Assembly: GCF_000758325.1 (NCBI RefSeq)
Contig: NZ_CP009459.1
Location: 4,030,001-4,094,000 of the forward strand
Source of the DNA: Cedecea neteri
Lineage (GTDB): Bacteria > Pseudomonadota > Gammaproteobacteria > Enterobacterales > Enterobacteriaceae
DNA: 64,000 nucleotides
Direction: 5' to 3'
Part shown: in pieces, positions 39,720-49,437 of the stretch
Position numbering within the stretch: the stretch's first letter is position 1
Layout of the letters: each line of letters begins with the position of its first letter
The notes under the pieces: model-generated
What the model was told of the DNA's origin: nothing
Database searches by the model: none
The model's input: the letters and a program-made list of their open reading frames with translations, nothing else
Position numbers and translations under genes: made by a program

Positions 39720-41888
39720 TTATTTAGCATCCGACTTATATTCGTATTCGTAATACCCGTAATCCTGGTAGCCCGTGGCTCTGCGGAAAATCGAGTTGAG
39801 GATCACGCCGCGCACGGCAATGCCGTTCTGTTCAAAGCGGCTCAGGCTGGTTTCCACTTCTTTCAGCGTGTTCACCGCGTAACGAGCCACCATCAGCGTG
39901 GTGCCAGCATGGCGTCCCACAATCGCCGCATCCGTGACGGCCAGAATCGGCGGAGTATCTATCAGCACCAGGTCATAATTTTCACTGGCCCACTTCACCA
40001 GCTGAGAGAAACGCTCGTTCATCAGCAGTTCGGACGGGTTAGCCGGGACCTGCCCACGAGGGATAAGGTCAAAGTTCGGCACGGACGTTTTCTGCGCGCA
40101 GCGGGTAATATCCCCCTGCCCTGACAGCACGTCGGACAGCCCGTTCACGTTGGTGGTCCCCAGCAGTTCGTGGGTATAGCCTTTGCGCATGTCGCAGTCC
40201 ATCAGCAGCACGCGCTTGTTGGTCTGGCTAATCACCGCCGCGAGGTTGGCACACACGAAGGTTTTACCGATAGACGGGCTAACGCCGGTGAGCATCAGGA
40301 CATTGTTGGAGGCCTGCATCATGGCGAAATGCAGGCTGGTGCGCAGGCTGCGAATGGCCTCAATGGCCAGGTCAGTCGGGTTACCCACAGCCAGCAATTG
40401 GCTCTGTTTGAAGCGTTTAGTGCCTTTGACGTTACGCAGGTTGGCCTGATCGCGGGTTTTCTGCCATTCGGAGAGCGGAATGCTCGCATACACGCTGAGC
40501 CCCGCCTCTTCCAGCACGGTCGGGCTTTCAATGCCGCCGTTAAACAGCGAGCGCAACAGCACCCCGATCACGGACACAATCAGACCCAAAATGATGCTGC
40601 CCAGCACCACCAGCACTCGCTGAGGTTTAACCATGCCCGGCTGGGTAATCGCCGGGTCGACGATGCGCACATCCCCCACCGTACTGGCTTCGGTGATTTT
40701 CAGCTCTTGCTGCTTGTTCAACAGTTGCATGTAAACCTGCTGCCCGGACTCCACATCGCGGGTCAGGCGCACGATTTCCTGCTGGGTCTTAGGCATCGCC
40801 GCGATGCTGTTGGTCAGCCGGGCTTTCTGATCTTCCAGCGTTCTGCGCTGCTCCAGCAACGTGCGGTAGGACGGGTGAGCTTTGGTATACAGCTTGGAGA
40901 TTTCGGCTTCTTTGAAGGTCAGTTGATTCAGTTGAGCGTCAATGTTGACCACGGAATCCAGCAGCGATTTCGCCTCCAGGGAAAGATCCACCGAATCCTG
41001 ACGCTGGCGGTAGGCATTCAGCTTGTTCTCTGCGGCATCCAGATTGCGGCGCACTTCAGGCAACTGCTCGGCCAGGAACTTCAGGCTTTTGGCGGCCTCT
41101 TCAGATTTGCGCTGCACGTTCTGCGCCAGATAGTTGCGGGTAATGCTGTCGAGAATGGTGCGGATCTGATCTTTATCTTCTCCGGTGTAGGAGAGGCTAA
41201 GCACGCCGGTATCTTTGCCGTTTTCGGTCACCGTCAGGTTGCCCAGCAGCTGGTTGATCATGCCCAGCGTGGAATACTTCACCACCGTGAAATTGTCACC
41301 AGGCTGCGCCTGGATGCCGTCCACCTGCATCGTGACGCCCGATTTACTCAGCAGCTTGCCCACTTCACCTTTGGCGCTAAAACCATTGTCGCTGGTCAGC
41401 TGGTACTGTTTATCGTTCAGCACTTCAACGGTAAAGGTGTCTTTGTTCATCGCTGCGGGGATCGTGAAGGTGGTGACATTCACAGTGTCGTTCTGATGCC
41501 CCTGCAACCGATCCCAGCCCGCACCGAACAGCCAGAAGGTGTTCTTGGTCACCGAGATATCCAGATTCAGGTCATCAACGGTTTTCCCCAGCACCATGCG
41601 GGACTGGATCAGCTGAATTTCTGCGGCAGAAGCTGGTGGCTTATTGCTGAGCGCAGAGCTGATGTCATTCACCAGCGTGTTACCGGCATTTTGCTCGATT
41701 TGTACCAGCGCGTCGGCCTTGTAGACCGGCGTGGCAAACAAGGCATAAATTGCGGCCAGCACGGCAAACAGCCCCGTAATGCCGATCACCCACCAGCGAG
41801 CCTCCAGCACGGTGCCAAACAAACGGCCAATATCAATTTCGTCATTGCCCTCGGTCGGGGCGCTCGAACGGCGTACTTTCTCTGTCAT
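39720..41888 (-). CDS. wzc: Tyrosine-protein kinase Wzc (BY-kinase, polysaccharide co-polymerase)
   Basis: Inner-membrane protein of 722 aa (E. coli 720). Wzz-type periplasmic domain between two membrane segments (about residues 33-52 and 427-447), then a cytosolic kinase domain with Walker A GVSPSIGKTF, Walker A' RVLLMDCDMRKG and Walker B DLVLIDTPPIL. The C-terminal tail has six tyrosines (YQDYGYYEYEYKSDAK), the autophosphorylation cluster. Cycling between phosphorylation and removal by Wzb drives colanic acid export through Wza. Confidence 0.97.
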   Translation of the reverse strand: MTEKVRRSSAPTEGNDEIDIGRLFGTVLEARWWVIGITGLFAVLAAIYALFATPVYKADALVQIEQNAGNTLVNDISSALSNKPPASAAEIQLIQSRMVLGKTVDDLNLDISVTKNTFWLFGAGWDRLQGHQNDTVNVTTFTIPAAMNKDTFTVEVLNDKQYQLTSDNGFSAKGEVGKLLSKSGVTMQVDGIQAQPGDNFTVVKYSTLGMINQLLGNLTVTENGKDTGVLSLSYTGEDKDQIRTILDSITRNYLAQNVQRKSEEAAKSLKFLAEQLPEVRRNLDAAENKLNAYRQRQDSVDLSLEAKSLLDSVVNIDAQLNQLTFKEAEISKLYTKAHPSYRTLLEQRRTLEDQKARLTNSIAAMPKTQQEIVRLTRDVESGQQVYMQLLNKQQELKITEASTVGDVRIVDPAITQPGMVKPQRVLVVLGSIILGLIVSVIGVLLRSLFNGGIESPTVLEEAGLSVYASIPLSEWQKTRDQANLRNVKGTKRFKQSQLLAVGNPTDLAIEAIRSLRTSLHFAMMQASNNVLMLTGVSPSIGKTFVCANLAAVISQTNKRVLLMDCDMRKGYTHELLGTTNVNGLSDVLSGQGDITRCAQKTSVPNFDLIPRGQVPANPSELLMNERFSQLVKWASENYDLVLIDTPPILAVTDAAIVGRHAGTTLMVARYAVNTLKEVETSLSRFEQNGIAVRGVILNSIFRRATGYQDYGYYEYEYKSDAK

Positions 41889-41890
41889 TG

Positions 41891-42334
41891 TTATCCCTGA
41901 TGAGCGTTGAGTGCGTTAGCCCACTTTTGGGCAGAAAGGTCGAGCATGCTGTAGACCGCTTCGAAGGCGTCGCGGCTTTTACGATAGGGATCGGGGATTT
42001 CTTTCTCTGCATCCCAGTGGCCAAACAGCATCACTTTGCCGCGCATTTCGGGTGCCATTTCGCACAGCGTGGTGATATGCCGTTTTTCCATCGCCAGAAT
42101 CAGGTCGTGCTCCCGGCACAGACGCCCCGATACCTGGCGGGCTAAATGCCCCTCAAGCGAAAGGTTGTGCCGCCCAGCGACCTCAACGGCACCGGCATCT
42201 GCACCCTTCCCAACCAGCGCCCCCAGCCCGGCAGAGCTGACGCTAAGCTCCGGGTGGTAACGTTTGAGCAGTCGTTCAGCCGTGGGAGAACGGCAGATGT
42301 TCCCCACGCAAACCACAAGTATTTTGTTGAACAT
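41891..42334 (-). CDS. wzb: Low-molecular-weight protein-tyrosine phosphatase Wzb
   Basis: Cytosolic phosphatase of 147 aa, as in E. coli. The P-loop is CVGNICRS with nucleophile Cys9 and Arg15 (CX5R), and the general acid is the Asp of IPDPYRKS. It dephosphorylates the C-terminal tyrosines of Wzc. Located between wza (6-base gap) and wzc (2-base gap). Confidence 0.97.
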   Translation of the reverse strand: MFNKILVVCVGNICRSPTAERLLKRYHPELSVSSAGLGALVGKGADAGAVEVAGRHNLSLEGHLARQVSGRLCREHDLILAMEKRHITTLCEMAPEMRGKVMLFGHWDAEKEIPDPYRKSRDAFEAVYSMLDLSAQKWANALNAHQG

Positions 42335-42340
42335 AGCGCG

Positions 42341-43480
42341 TTACCAGGTATGGATATCTTTGGCGGTATCGGTCATGTAACGAACGCCGCTGATGGTTGG
42401 CAGGAGCTGGTTGATCAGGCGATTCCAGCGGGAAACCGGCGCGGTGGTGACGTACACCACGTCATAAGGCTGGAGCTGGAACTCGGTGCCCATCACCAGC
42501 GAAGTCGCATCGGACATATCGAGCTGATAAATGTTGGCGATCTTGCCGTTTTGCTGCGTCTGCCCTTTGAGCGGACGAATCACGAAGATGCCGCTGGCGT
42601 TGGAAGAGGTGAGATCGATACCTTCGGCCTGACCAAGCGCTTCGGTAAGCGTCATGCCGCTGAAGTCCATTTTGAGCGTGGTTTGCTTCTTCACTTCCCC
42701 CATCACGAACACTTTCAGATCGTCATTACGCGGCACGAACAGAATGTCGCCGGGGTAGAGCAAATGGTTTTGGCTGAGGTCGCCGTTTTGCATCAGTGCC
42801 TGCAGAGAAATACGTTTTTCCTGCCCGTTATGAGTCAGAACGACGTTACGCCAGTCGGCTACTTCGGTTAAACCGCCTGCGGCATTGATCGCGTCGAGGA
42901 TAGTCAGCGGCACGTTAGTGATGGGCTGCTGGCCGGATTTATTGACCTGCCCGGAGATATAGGCTTTTTGCGAGCGGAAGGCTGCGATATTAACGTCCAC
43001 CTGCGGCTGGGCGATGTACTGCGCAAGACGGCTGGTAATATCGCTGCGAATTTCTGCGAGCGTTTTGCCGGTCACGCTGATTTTACCCACATACGGGTAG
43101 AACATAGTGCCGTCCGGCTGTACCCAGTTCCCGGTGTCGCTTGAGCTACGATACTGCCCCGCTGGCGTGGTCAACTCAGGGTGATCCCAAACCGTGACGT
43201 TTAATACATCCCCCGGCCCGACGCGGTACTGGTAATTGGCGATATCTTTATCCAGCCCGGCATTCGGTTGAGCAACCACCGGGCGAGGCCTCAGTTGCTC
43301 CACCAGTCGCGGCGTTAAAGGATAAACATTGACCATTCGGTCAAGGTCAAAATCAGCATCCTGTTGTTTGATGACGTCTTTTCCTGAAGCAGACATATTG
43401 CTGCCGGGAAATACCGTGCAACCGCTCATCAGGGTGACTGACACCAATAAAGGCATCAACTTAAGTTTGTATTTTATCAT
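42341..43480 (-). CDS. wza: Outer-membrane polysaccharide export lipoprotein Wza
   Basis: A 379-aa lipoprotein, the E. coli length. The lipobox LMSGC puts the lipidated cysteine at residue 21. The polysaccharide export motif [20 protein letters not shown] is present, with SLBB-like domains following ([41 protein letters not shown]). The C-terminal amphipathic helix ([22 protein letters not shown]) would form the octameric outer-membrane pore. It is the first gene of the colanic acid operon. Confidence 0.97.
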   Translation of the reverse strand: MIKYKLKLMPLLVSVTLMSGCTVFPGSNMSASGKDVIKQQDADFDLDRMVNVYPLTPRLVEQLRPRPVVAQPNAGLDKDIANYQYRVGPGDVLNVTVWDHPELTTPAGQYRSSSDTGNWVQPDGTMFYPYVGKISVTGKTLAEIRSDITSRLAQYIAQPQVDVNIAAFRSQKAYISGQVNKSGQQPITNVPLTILDAINAAGGLTEVADWRNVVLTHNGQEKRISLQALMQNGDLSQNHLLYPGDILFVPRNDDLKVFVMGEVKKQTTLKMDFSGMTLTEALGQAEGIDLTSSNASGIFVIRPLKGQTQQNGKIANIYQLDMSDATSLVMGTEFQLQPYDVVYVTTAPVSRWNRLINQLLPTISGVRYMTDTAKDIHTW

Positions 43481-43667
43481 TGAATATTTATCACTATGGC
43501 TGAGTAATTATCCTGAGCGAATAAAACAGGCAAGCAATTAGCCGTGAGGATGAAGTACAGAATTGAACATATTCAGAAAGTGAGATAACTGGCATTATTC
43601 CTAAAATAAGCTTATTTCCCGACATTCTGATGACTCCATGACTTGCTGTTATCTGGCCGCATCCGGG

Positions 43668-43705
43668 CACGCTACCGCCCCTGGCTCACAGTCACCAACC
43701 TACTG
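43668..43705 (-). promoter_or_regulatory. JUMPstart with ops element, colanic acid operon
   Basis: A JUMPstart-type element on the - strand in the wza leader, with the canonical ops core GGCGGTAGCGTG at 43668-43679 and a preceding GAGCCAGG block. It is about 190 bases before the wza ATG. It should recruit RfaH for transcription of the roughly 23-kb wza-wcaM operon. Confidence 0.9.
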
Positions 43706-44112
43706 AAAACGGTAAATAATCCTAATAATCTAAGGTATTCAAATATCCAGTAAGATATTGAAATCAGAGAATCAGGTTTTATGAAAATGCTGGGGCGAAC
43801 TATTAACCAATGTATAAAAAAACATTCATTGCTAATCATCGATAAAGATTGTTGCAGCTTAAAACTCAGCAAGCAAGGAGACAAAAGGCCGCAACGGGAC
43901 TTTTAAGAATAATATGAACCACGCAATAATAACATTTTAGGATTTTCTTTATCTTGACAGGGTAAATATTAAGATAATTACCACGAAAACATACAGAACT
44001 ATCTCATGGCGACCCATCCATATATAAAATATATAACTCAAATACGTCTTTAAATATTATCCGCAATCACTTACTGGATATTCATTTAATGCTGAAAACT
44101 CTATAAGTCATT

Positions 44113-44126
44113 ACGGATTAATCTCA
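44113..44126 (-). promoter_or_regulatory. Candidate RcsAB box upstream of wza
   Basis: On the - strand, TGAGATTAATCCGT matches 12 of 14 positions of the RcsAB consensus TRVGAAWAWTSYGR used for capsule operons. It lies about 640 bases before wza and upstream of the long leader, a plausible site for Rcs phosphorelay activation of colanic acid genes. Other partial matches nearby were weaker. Confidence 0.55.
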
Positions 44127-44207
44127 GGCAAACATTGCTTTTTGTCCGACAATTATCCATCATTTCCGTGTGGCATTTGCCCGTAAGTTAAAGGCTATAA
44201 ACCCCGT

Positions 44208-45791
44208 ATGGAATGGATTGCCGACCCCTCAATCTGGGCCGGGTTAGTTACCCTGGTCGTTTTAGAACTGGTTCTGGGCATTGATAACCTCGTTTTTATT
44301 GCTATCCTCGCCGAAAAGCTGCCTCCCAAACTGCGCGATCGCGCCCGCGTCACGGGCTTGCTGCTGGCGATGGTTATGCGCTTGCTGTTGCTGGCCTCAA
44401 TTTCGTGGCTGGTGACGCTTACCCGACCGCTATTCACCATTCACGACCTTAGCTTTAGCGCCAGGGATCTGATCATGCTGTTGGGCGGTATGTTCCTCCT
44501 GTTTAAGGCCACGATGGAGCTGAATGAGCGGCTGGAGGGCAAGGACGGTGAGCATCACACGCAAAAGCGGGGGGCCAAATTCTGGCCCGTTGTAGCGCAG
44601 ATCGTCATTCTTGACGCCGTGTTTTCCCTGGATTCAGTGGTCACCGCCGTTGGCATGGTCGACCATCTGGCGGTGATGATGGCCGCGGTTATCATCGCCA
44701 TCGGGTTGATGGTGCTGGCCAGCAAGTCGCTGACTCGCTTTGTGAACAGCCACCCGACCATCGTGATTTTGTGCCTGAGCTTCCTGCTGATGATTGGCTT
44801 TAGCCTTGTGGCCGACGGTTTTGGCTATCAAATCCCGAAAGGCTATCTCTATGCCGCCATCGGATTCTCGGTGATGATTGAATCACTCAATCAGCTGGCG
44901 ATTTTTAACCGCCGACGTTTTCTTTCCGCAAATCAGTCGCTGCGGGAGCGCACCGCCGAAGCCGTACTGCGGCTGTTAAATGGCAAGAAGGAAGAAGCGG
45001 AACTGGATGCCCAGACCGCCTCGCTCATTGCCGACAGCGGCATTAACAGCGATGTTTTTAACCCGCAGGAAACGCGAATGATTGAGCGCGTGCTGCACCT
45101 GAACCAGCGCAGCGTCAGCAGCATCATGACCTCCCGCCACGACGTCGAGCATCTGGACATTACCGCCCCGGAAGCCGAGGTTCGCGAACTCCTGAATAAA
45201 AATCAGCACACGCGCATCGTGGTCATGGACAATGAGGACGATATTCTCGGTATCGTACACGTCATCGACCTATTACAGCAGTCGCTGAACGGCGAAGCGC
45301 TGAATATTGCGCCGTTGATTCGCCAGCCGCTGGTTTTCCCTGAAGCATTGCCGCTACTGCAGGCGTTGGAACAGTTCCGCAACGCACGCACCCATTTTGC
45401 TTTTGTCGTCGATGAGTTTGGCTCGGTGGAAGGCATTGTCACCCTGAGCGACGTGATGGAAACCATCGCCGGCAATCTACCGAACGAAGTGGAAGAGATA
45501 GATGCCCGCCACGATATCCAGAAAAATCAGGATGGCAGCTGGACGGCCAACGGCCACATGCCGTTGGACGATCTGGTGCAGTATATCGTCCTGCCCCTGG
45601 ATGAGAAACGGGAATACCACACCATTGCCGGGCTGTTGATGGAGCATTTGCAGCATATTCCAGCCGAAGGCGAGAGCGTTGAAGTGGGGAATTATTTGCT
45701 CAAAACGCTGGAGGTGGTGAATCACAGGGTAAACAAAGTGCAAATCATCCCGCGTGAGTCAGAGGATAACCTGCTGGATTATGAGGTATAA
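44208..45791 (+). CDS. yegH: TerC/CorC-type membrane protein YegH
   Basis: A 527-aa inner-membrane protein, the E. coli length. An N-terminal TerC-family domain with about seven membrane segments (about 1-230; motif [15 protein letters not shown]) is followed by two CBS domains (about 300-420; [37 protein letters not shown]) and a C-terminal CorC/HlyC-like domain ([13 protein letters not shown]). This architecture is linked to ion, possibly metal, transport or tolerance; the actual substrate is unknown. Divergent from wza and convergent with asmA. Confidence 0.93.
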   Translation: MEWIADPSIWAGLVTLVVLELVLGIDNLVFIAILAEKLPPKLRDRARVTGLLLAMVMRLLLLASISWLVTLTRPLFTIHDLSFSARDLIMLLGGMFLLFKATMELNERLEGKDGEHHTQKRGAKFWPVVAQIVILDAVFSLDSVVTAVGMVDHLAVMMAAVIIAIGLMVLASKSLTRFVNSHPTIVILCLSFLLMIGFSLVADGFGYQIPKGYLYAAIGFSVMIESLNQLAIFNRRRFLSANQSLRERTAEAVLRLLNGKKEEAELDAQTASLIADSGINSDVFNPQETRMIERVLHLNQRSVSSIMTSRHDVEHLDITAPEAEVRELLNKNQHTRIVVMDNEDDILGIVHVIDLLQQSLNGEALNIAPLIRQPLVFPEALPLLQALEQFRNARTHFAFVVDEFGSVEGIVTLSDVMETIAGNLPNEVEEIDARHDIQKNQDGSWTANGHMPLDDLVQYIVLPLDEKREYHTIAGLLMEHLQHIPAEGESVEVGNYLLKTLEVVNHRVNKVQIIPRESEDNLLDYEV

Positions 45792-45815
45792 AAAAACCGG
45801 CTTTCGCCGGTTTTT
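45792..45815. terminator. Bidirectional terminator between yegH and asmA
   Basis: Ten-bp stem AAAAACCGGC/GCCGGTTTTT (45792-45801 with 45806-45815) with a TTTC loop, placed between two convergent genes. The A- and T-runs on the two sides allow it to function in both directions. Confidence 0.9.
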
Positions 45816-45824
45816 ATAGGGTCA

Positions 45825-47687
45825 TTAAAGCTTATTCAGTAATTGCTTAACGTCTTTCGACCTGTCGCTCTCTTTATGCTTATCCAGCCAGTCATTGAGT
45901 CGACGCTTAGCTTCATCCTGCAGCTGCTTACGCAGCACCTGGTCAATCTGAAGCGTATAATTCAGCTGCTGCCACGGGCCATAAACCCGGAGCGGAACGG
46001 CCGTGTTTTTTAGCACTTCAATCAGTTTACTGTCGCTGCCCTGCCAGCCGCCGCTGACTTTAATTGCAAAGTTAGTGTCGCAGACCTCTTTCACCAGATC
46101 CATGGTGCCTTCCCCGGTCAGGGACAGCACGCTGGACTCGCCGACCATCTTCGTCATCGTCAGAAGCCCGTTATCCAGCGACGCCGACGTGGTGAAGTGG
46201 TCAAGCTCGGTGACGTTCTGAGCGTTTTGCTGCGCCTCCACGCCCTCATTATTCCGACTGGCCGCCTGCTGAATAAGCTGCTGGAAGTTCATCCCCTCCA
46301 GCCGAGAATGGGCCAGCTCAAGCTGGGCTTCTCCCTGCCAGTTACTGCGGAAATCCTCCGCATCCAGGCGCTCGCCGCTGAAATCACCGGTCATAGAAAA
46401 CTGCCCGGTCAACGCAATCGGGTAATCAAAAGCGGTCAGAATTTTGCCTATCTCAATATTTTTGATCTGCGGCTGGAAGGCAAGCTCAGGCGTCTTGCCG
46501 CTGGCATCCAGCAAGCCCGGCAGCGAGAGCGTGCCCTGCCCCAGCTTGCCGTTGAGCTGGTTAATGTTGAGTTTGCCATTCTGGTTCACCAGCGCCGTTT
46601 GTACATCGCTGAACGCCAGGCCACGCCAGCGCACTTCACCAGCTTTGATATTCAGTACAGCATTAAAATTACGCAGGCTATGGTAGTTGGTTTCACCCTG
46701 TTCTTCGGCAATCACCGGCCCCGGGCGAGGCTGCTGTTGCGCCTGCTGTGCCTGCTGCGGCTGTTGGTTAATCACCGTATCTGTGACAGGCGGATTAACA
46801 ACCAGTTTGTCGAGATTAAGCAGGCGAGAATGCAGATCGACCGTCCACTGTGGTTTATCCTGCATCGCCACGCTGACATTGCCCTGTAAATCACTGTCGT
46901 TGGCCGTAAGCTGCATATTTGTCAACGAAAGCTGGCTGTCGCCGCTTTTCCAGCCCAGCTGCAGCGACCCCGAACCGCCGATACCGTCAACAGGAAGATC
47001 GGCGCCCTTCAGCTGATAGTCAATTTGGCTTAACGTGGCGTTTATCTGCTGTGGATAGTCATTGAGATCAACATCTGCGGTGATAGAAAGCGCTAAATCT
47101 CGCTGGTCACGGTTGATTTGGCTACTGAGCTCAATATGCGCCTGCCGCTTATCATTCTGCGTCATTTGCAGGTTAATATTGCGGACCGTCACCTGCTCAT
47201 CATTGACATGCTGGAAGACCAGCACACTATCAACCACCTTAAGCTTCGCGACATCAAAGGACCAGCCACGCCCAGCATCCGGTTCACTCACGGGGCCTTT
47301 TGGCCCTACCGGCGCATTAGCCGAGCGCTTTGCTTCAGCTTCAGGTGTCAGTTGGACCACCGCGCCTTTCAGCATCACCTGACGAACCTGAAGCTGATGA
47401 GAAAGCAGTGGGAACAGCTCCACATCAAGACGCATATTTTGCGCGCTGACCATCGGCTGAGTCGCGCCTGGCGCAGTCAACGACATACGGCCAGACAAAA
47501 TACTCAGCTGCGGCCAGACGTGCCAGCGCAGCGGCCCTTCCAGCTCAAGATGATAGCCGCTGCGAGCCTCAACCTGACGAACCATATAACCACGGAAGTC
47601 GTTAGGGTTAACCAACAACACAAGTGAGGTCAGGCCGGCTATCAGCACAACCAGCAGAATCATCAACGTGGTTAACAGTCGTCTCAT
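45825..47687 (-). CDS. asmA: AsmA, inner-membrane-anchored periplasmic lipid-transport-type protein
   Basis: A 620-aa protein (E. coli 617) with an N-terminal membrane anchor (RRLLTTLMILLVVLIAGLTSLVLLV) and a large periplasmic repeating-beta-groove domain. The family affects outer-membrane assembly and is thought to move phospholipid. C-terminal conserved region: RLEGMNFQQLIQQAASRN and RVYGPWQQLNYTLQIDQVLRKQLQDEAKRRLNDWLDKHK. A Gln/Pro-rich low-complexity stretch (INQQPQQAQQAQQQPRP) sits near residue 305, and overall identity to E. coli looks moderate. ATG 47687 is chosen with GGAG six bases upstream. Confidence 0.93.
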   Translation of the reverse strand: MRRLLTTLMILLVVLIAGLTSLVLLVNPNDFRGYMVRQVEARSGYHLELEGPLRWHVWPQLSILSGRMSLTAPGATQPMVSAQNMRLDVELFPLLSHQLQVRQVMLKGAVVQLTPEAEAKRSANAPVGPKGPVSEPDAGRGWSFDVAKLKVVDSVLVFQHVNDEQVTVRNINLQMTQNDKRQAHIELSSQINRDQRDLALSITADVDLNDYPQQINATLSQIDYQLKGADLPVDGIGGSGSLQLGWKSGDSQLSLTNMQLTANDSDLQGNVSVAMQDKPQWTVDLHSRLLNLDKLVVNPPVTDTVINQQPQQAQQAQQQPRPGPVIAEEQGETNYHSLRNFNAVLNIKAGEVRWRGLAFSDVQTALVNQNGKLNINQLNGKLGQGTLSLPGLLDASGKTPELAFQPQIKNIEIGKILTAFDYPIALTGQFSMTGDFSGERLDAEDFRSNWQGEAQLELAHSRLEGMNFQQLIQQAASRNNEGVEAQQNAQNVTELDHFTTSASLDNGLLTMTKMVGESSVLSLTGEGTMDLVKEVCDTNFAIKVSGGWQGSDSKLIEVLKNTAVPLRVYGPWQQLNYTLQIDQVLRKQLQDEAKRRLNDWLDKHKESDRSKDVKQLLNKL

Positions 47688-47733
47688 AACATTCTCCATA
47701 TCATTCGCCAGAGGACGAACAATTCACTGCGAT

Positions 47734-48315
47734 TCAGTCTTTATCGATACGGCTTGCCACCGCACCCTGCTGGTCGCGGTACTTGGCATCCTGACGGCGG
47801 TTATAAGGGCGTGCGGCTGGCCCTGAGAGAGGTTCAAAACTCAACGCGCCAATCATCATGCCCGGGCGGAGCGCCAGCGGCAGTTTCCCTGAATTGTAGA
47901 ACTCAAGCACGATACAGCCGTGCCAGCCCGGATCGATGCGGTGGGCAGTGACGTGTACCATCAGGCCCAGACGCGCTAACGAGGAACGCCCATCCAGCCA
48001 GCCGACCAGGTCGTCGGGCAGAGTGACAGACTCCAGCGTCACCGCCAGCGCCAGTTCTCCTGGATGTAAAAAGAAAGCTTCGCCCTCATCCAGCACAATC
48101 TCATCACTCATGACGCGCTCTAACGCTTCGGTGACTTCGTCTTTAGGACCACTGAGATCGATAAAAGGGGCGGTATGACCGCTAAAAGTGCGGAATTTAT
48201 TGCCGAGGCGAACGTCCACGGTGGCACCGTTAATGCGTTCAACCGGAGGACGGGGGGTAATCGCTAAACGGCCATCGTCCAGCCAGGCTTCGATATCACG
48301 ATCGCAAAGGCGCAT
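47734..48315 (-). CDS. dcd: dCTP deaminase
   Basis: Homotrimeric dCTP deaminase of 193 aa, as in E. coli, converting dCTP to dUTP for thymidylate synthesis. Active-site motifs are [10 protein letters not shown] and [16 protein letters not shown], where the Glu is the catalytic base. It starts [17 protein letters not shown] with an AGGAGA site. It sits between udk and asmA as in E. coli. Confidence 0.97.
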   Translation of the reverse strand: MRLCDRDIEAWLDDGRLAITPRPPVERINGATVDVRLGNKFRTFSGHTAPFIDLSGPKDEVTEALERVMSDEIVLDEGEAFFLHPGELALAVTLESVTLPDDLVGWLDGRSSLARLGLMVHVTAHRIDPGWHGCIVLEFYNSGKLPLALRPGMMIGALSFEPLSGPAARPYNRRQDAKYRDQQGAVASRIDKD

Positions 48316-48404
48316 CGCAGATTCTCCTTATCAATCTCAGTTTTACACACACTGCCACAGAGCACAGGCGATAGCCAATTGGCAATGGATGAGGGATTCA
48401 ACGT

Positions 48405-48431
48405 AAAAGCGAGCGGCTTACGCGCGCTCGC
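48405..48431 (-). terminator. Probable terminator downstream of udk
   Basis: Seven-bp stem GCGAGCG/CGCTCGC (48409-48415 with 48425-48431) followed on the - strand by four T residues. It lies 9 bases after the udk stop and before dcd. The short T-run makes it moderate in strength, so some read-through into dcd is likely. Confidence 0.6.
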
Positions 48432-48439
48432 AAAGGTCT

Positions 48440-49081
48440 TTATTCAAAGAACTGACTGATTTTGGCTTTCAGAATATCGATTGCGATGCGGTTCTTGCCC
48501 CCGCGCGGCACGATAATATCGGCGTATTGTTTGGAAGGCTCAATAAATTGCAGGAACATTGGGCGTACCGTTTTTTGATACTGCGCCATCACGGAATCCA
48601 TTGAACGACCGCGCTCGTTAACGTCGCGTTTCATACGGCGCATCAGGCAGATATCCAGCGGCGTATCGACAAAAATGGAGAAGTTCATTTCCTGGCGCAG
48701 GCGCGCATCGGTCAGCAGCAGGATGCCTTCCAGAATGATCACCTTCTTCGGGACCAAATGCACTGTCTGGTCGGTGCGGGTGTGCTCCACGTAACTATAA
48801 ACCGGCAGTTCGATAGCTTTGCCGGACTTGAGCGTCTGCAAATGCTGGAACAACAGATTGTGGTCCATTGCGCTGGGGTGATCGTAGTTGGTTTTAACAC
48901 GCTCTTCCATCGACAGATGGCTTTGATCTTTGTAGTAACTGTCTTCTGGAATGACACCAATGTGTTCATCGCCGACTTGCTCGCGCAGTTCACGATACAA
49001 CGTGCTGGCAATGAGGCTTTTCCCTGAAGCCGATGCGCCGGCTATCCCGATGATGACGCATTGATGAGACTGATCGGTCAT
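48440..49081 (-). CDS. udk: Uridine/cytidine kinase
   Basis: Pyrimidine nucleoside salvage kinase of 213 aa, as in E. coli. Walker [16 protein letters not shown], nucleoside site [12 protein letters not shown] and YDHPSAMD, lid region with [12 protein letters not shown]. It starts at MTDQSHQC (49081); a 63-base upstream extension of the frame is not conserved. It phosphorylates uridine and cytidine with GTP or ATP. Confidence 0.97.
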   Translation of the reverse strand: MTDQSHQCVIIGIAGASASGKSLIASTLYRELREQVGDEHIGVIPEDSYYKDQSHLSMEERVKTNYDHPSAMDHNLLFQHLQTLKSGKAIELPVYSYVEHTRTDQTVHLVPKKVIILEGILLLTDARLRQEMNFSIFVDTPLDICLMRRMKRDVNERGRSMDSVMAQYQKTVRPMFLQFIEPSKQYADIIVPRGGKNRIAIDILKAKISQFFE

Positions 49082-49437
49082 ATTATTTACGGCCTGAATA
49101 CGAAAAATGTTGGAAGGACGACGCGGAGGCGTCAAACGCCGCAATTATAGGGACAACCGCCGTTTGATACCAGCCTCTTACCCCTTGCAATCGTGAAATT
49201 ACGCGGCAAAGGGCCAACAAAGTGACAAAGGCCTGACAGCGCGCCATCACCAGGCAACAGGGGAAAGTGGAATTATTTAATTACGTGATTTGACTACGCA
49301 ATTTCTGACACTCTGTAGGTAAATTCTGACAACCGAGCATAGGAATTGTAAATTGTTTGTACTAGCATAAACCGATTCTTTATTTATATGCATCCGGGCG
49401 TGGCTCCTGGCGGCAGTGTCCAAGCGGATTTGCGGTA
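49082..49437. other. udk-yegE intergenic region
   Basis: A 356-base gap between two divergent genes, presumably holding both promoters. I see no gene in it. The notable element is the octamer TTCTGACA repeated directly at 49303-49310 and 49324-49331, exactly 21 bases apart, that is two helical turns. No strong sigma-70 promoter could be fixed. Confidence 0.5.

Larger units (their letters stand above)
43481..44207 (-). other. Long AT-rich wza leader and promoter region
   Basis: A 727-base region with no credible gene, between divergent wza and yegH. It is markedly AT-rich between 43900 and 44110. It holds a JUMPstart/ops element (43668-43705) and a candidate RcsAB box (44113-44126). A long untranslated wza leader of this kind is usual. 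The yegH promoter must also lie at its right end; I could not pick a convincing one. Confidence 0.7.

Noticed and set aside
40170-41900. Long + strand open frame (576 codons) opposite wzc
   Set aside because: Antisense shadow of a GC-rich, fully conserved wzc; no recognisable protein features and no ribosome site.
43904-43951. Other RcsAB-like sequences near 43905 (TAAGAATAATATGA) and 43938-43951
   Set aside because: About 10/14 matches in AT-rich DNA, weaker than the 12/14 site at 44113-44126.
49391-49425. JUMPstart-like GC-rich sequence before yegE (TGGCTCCTGGCGGCAGTG)
   Set aside because: The ops core GGCGGTAGC is broken and yegE is not a polysaccharide operon.
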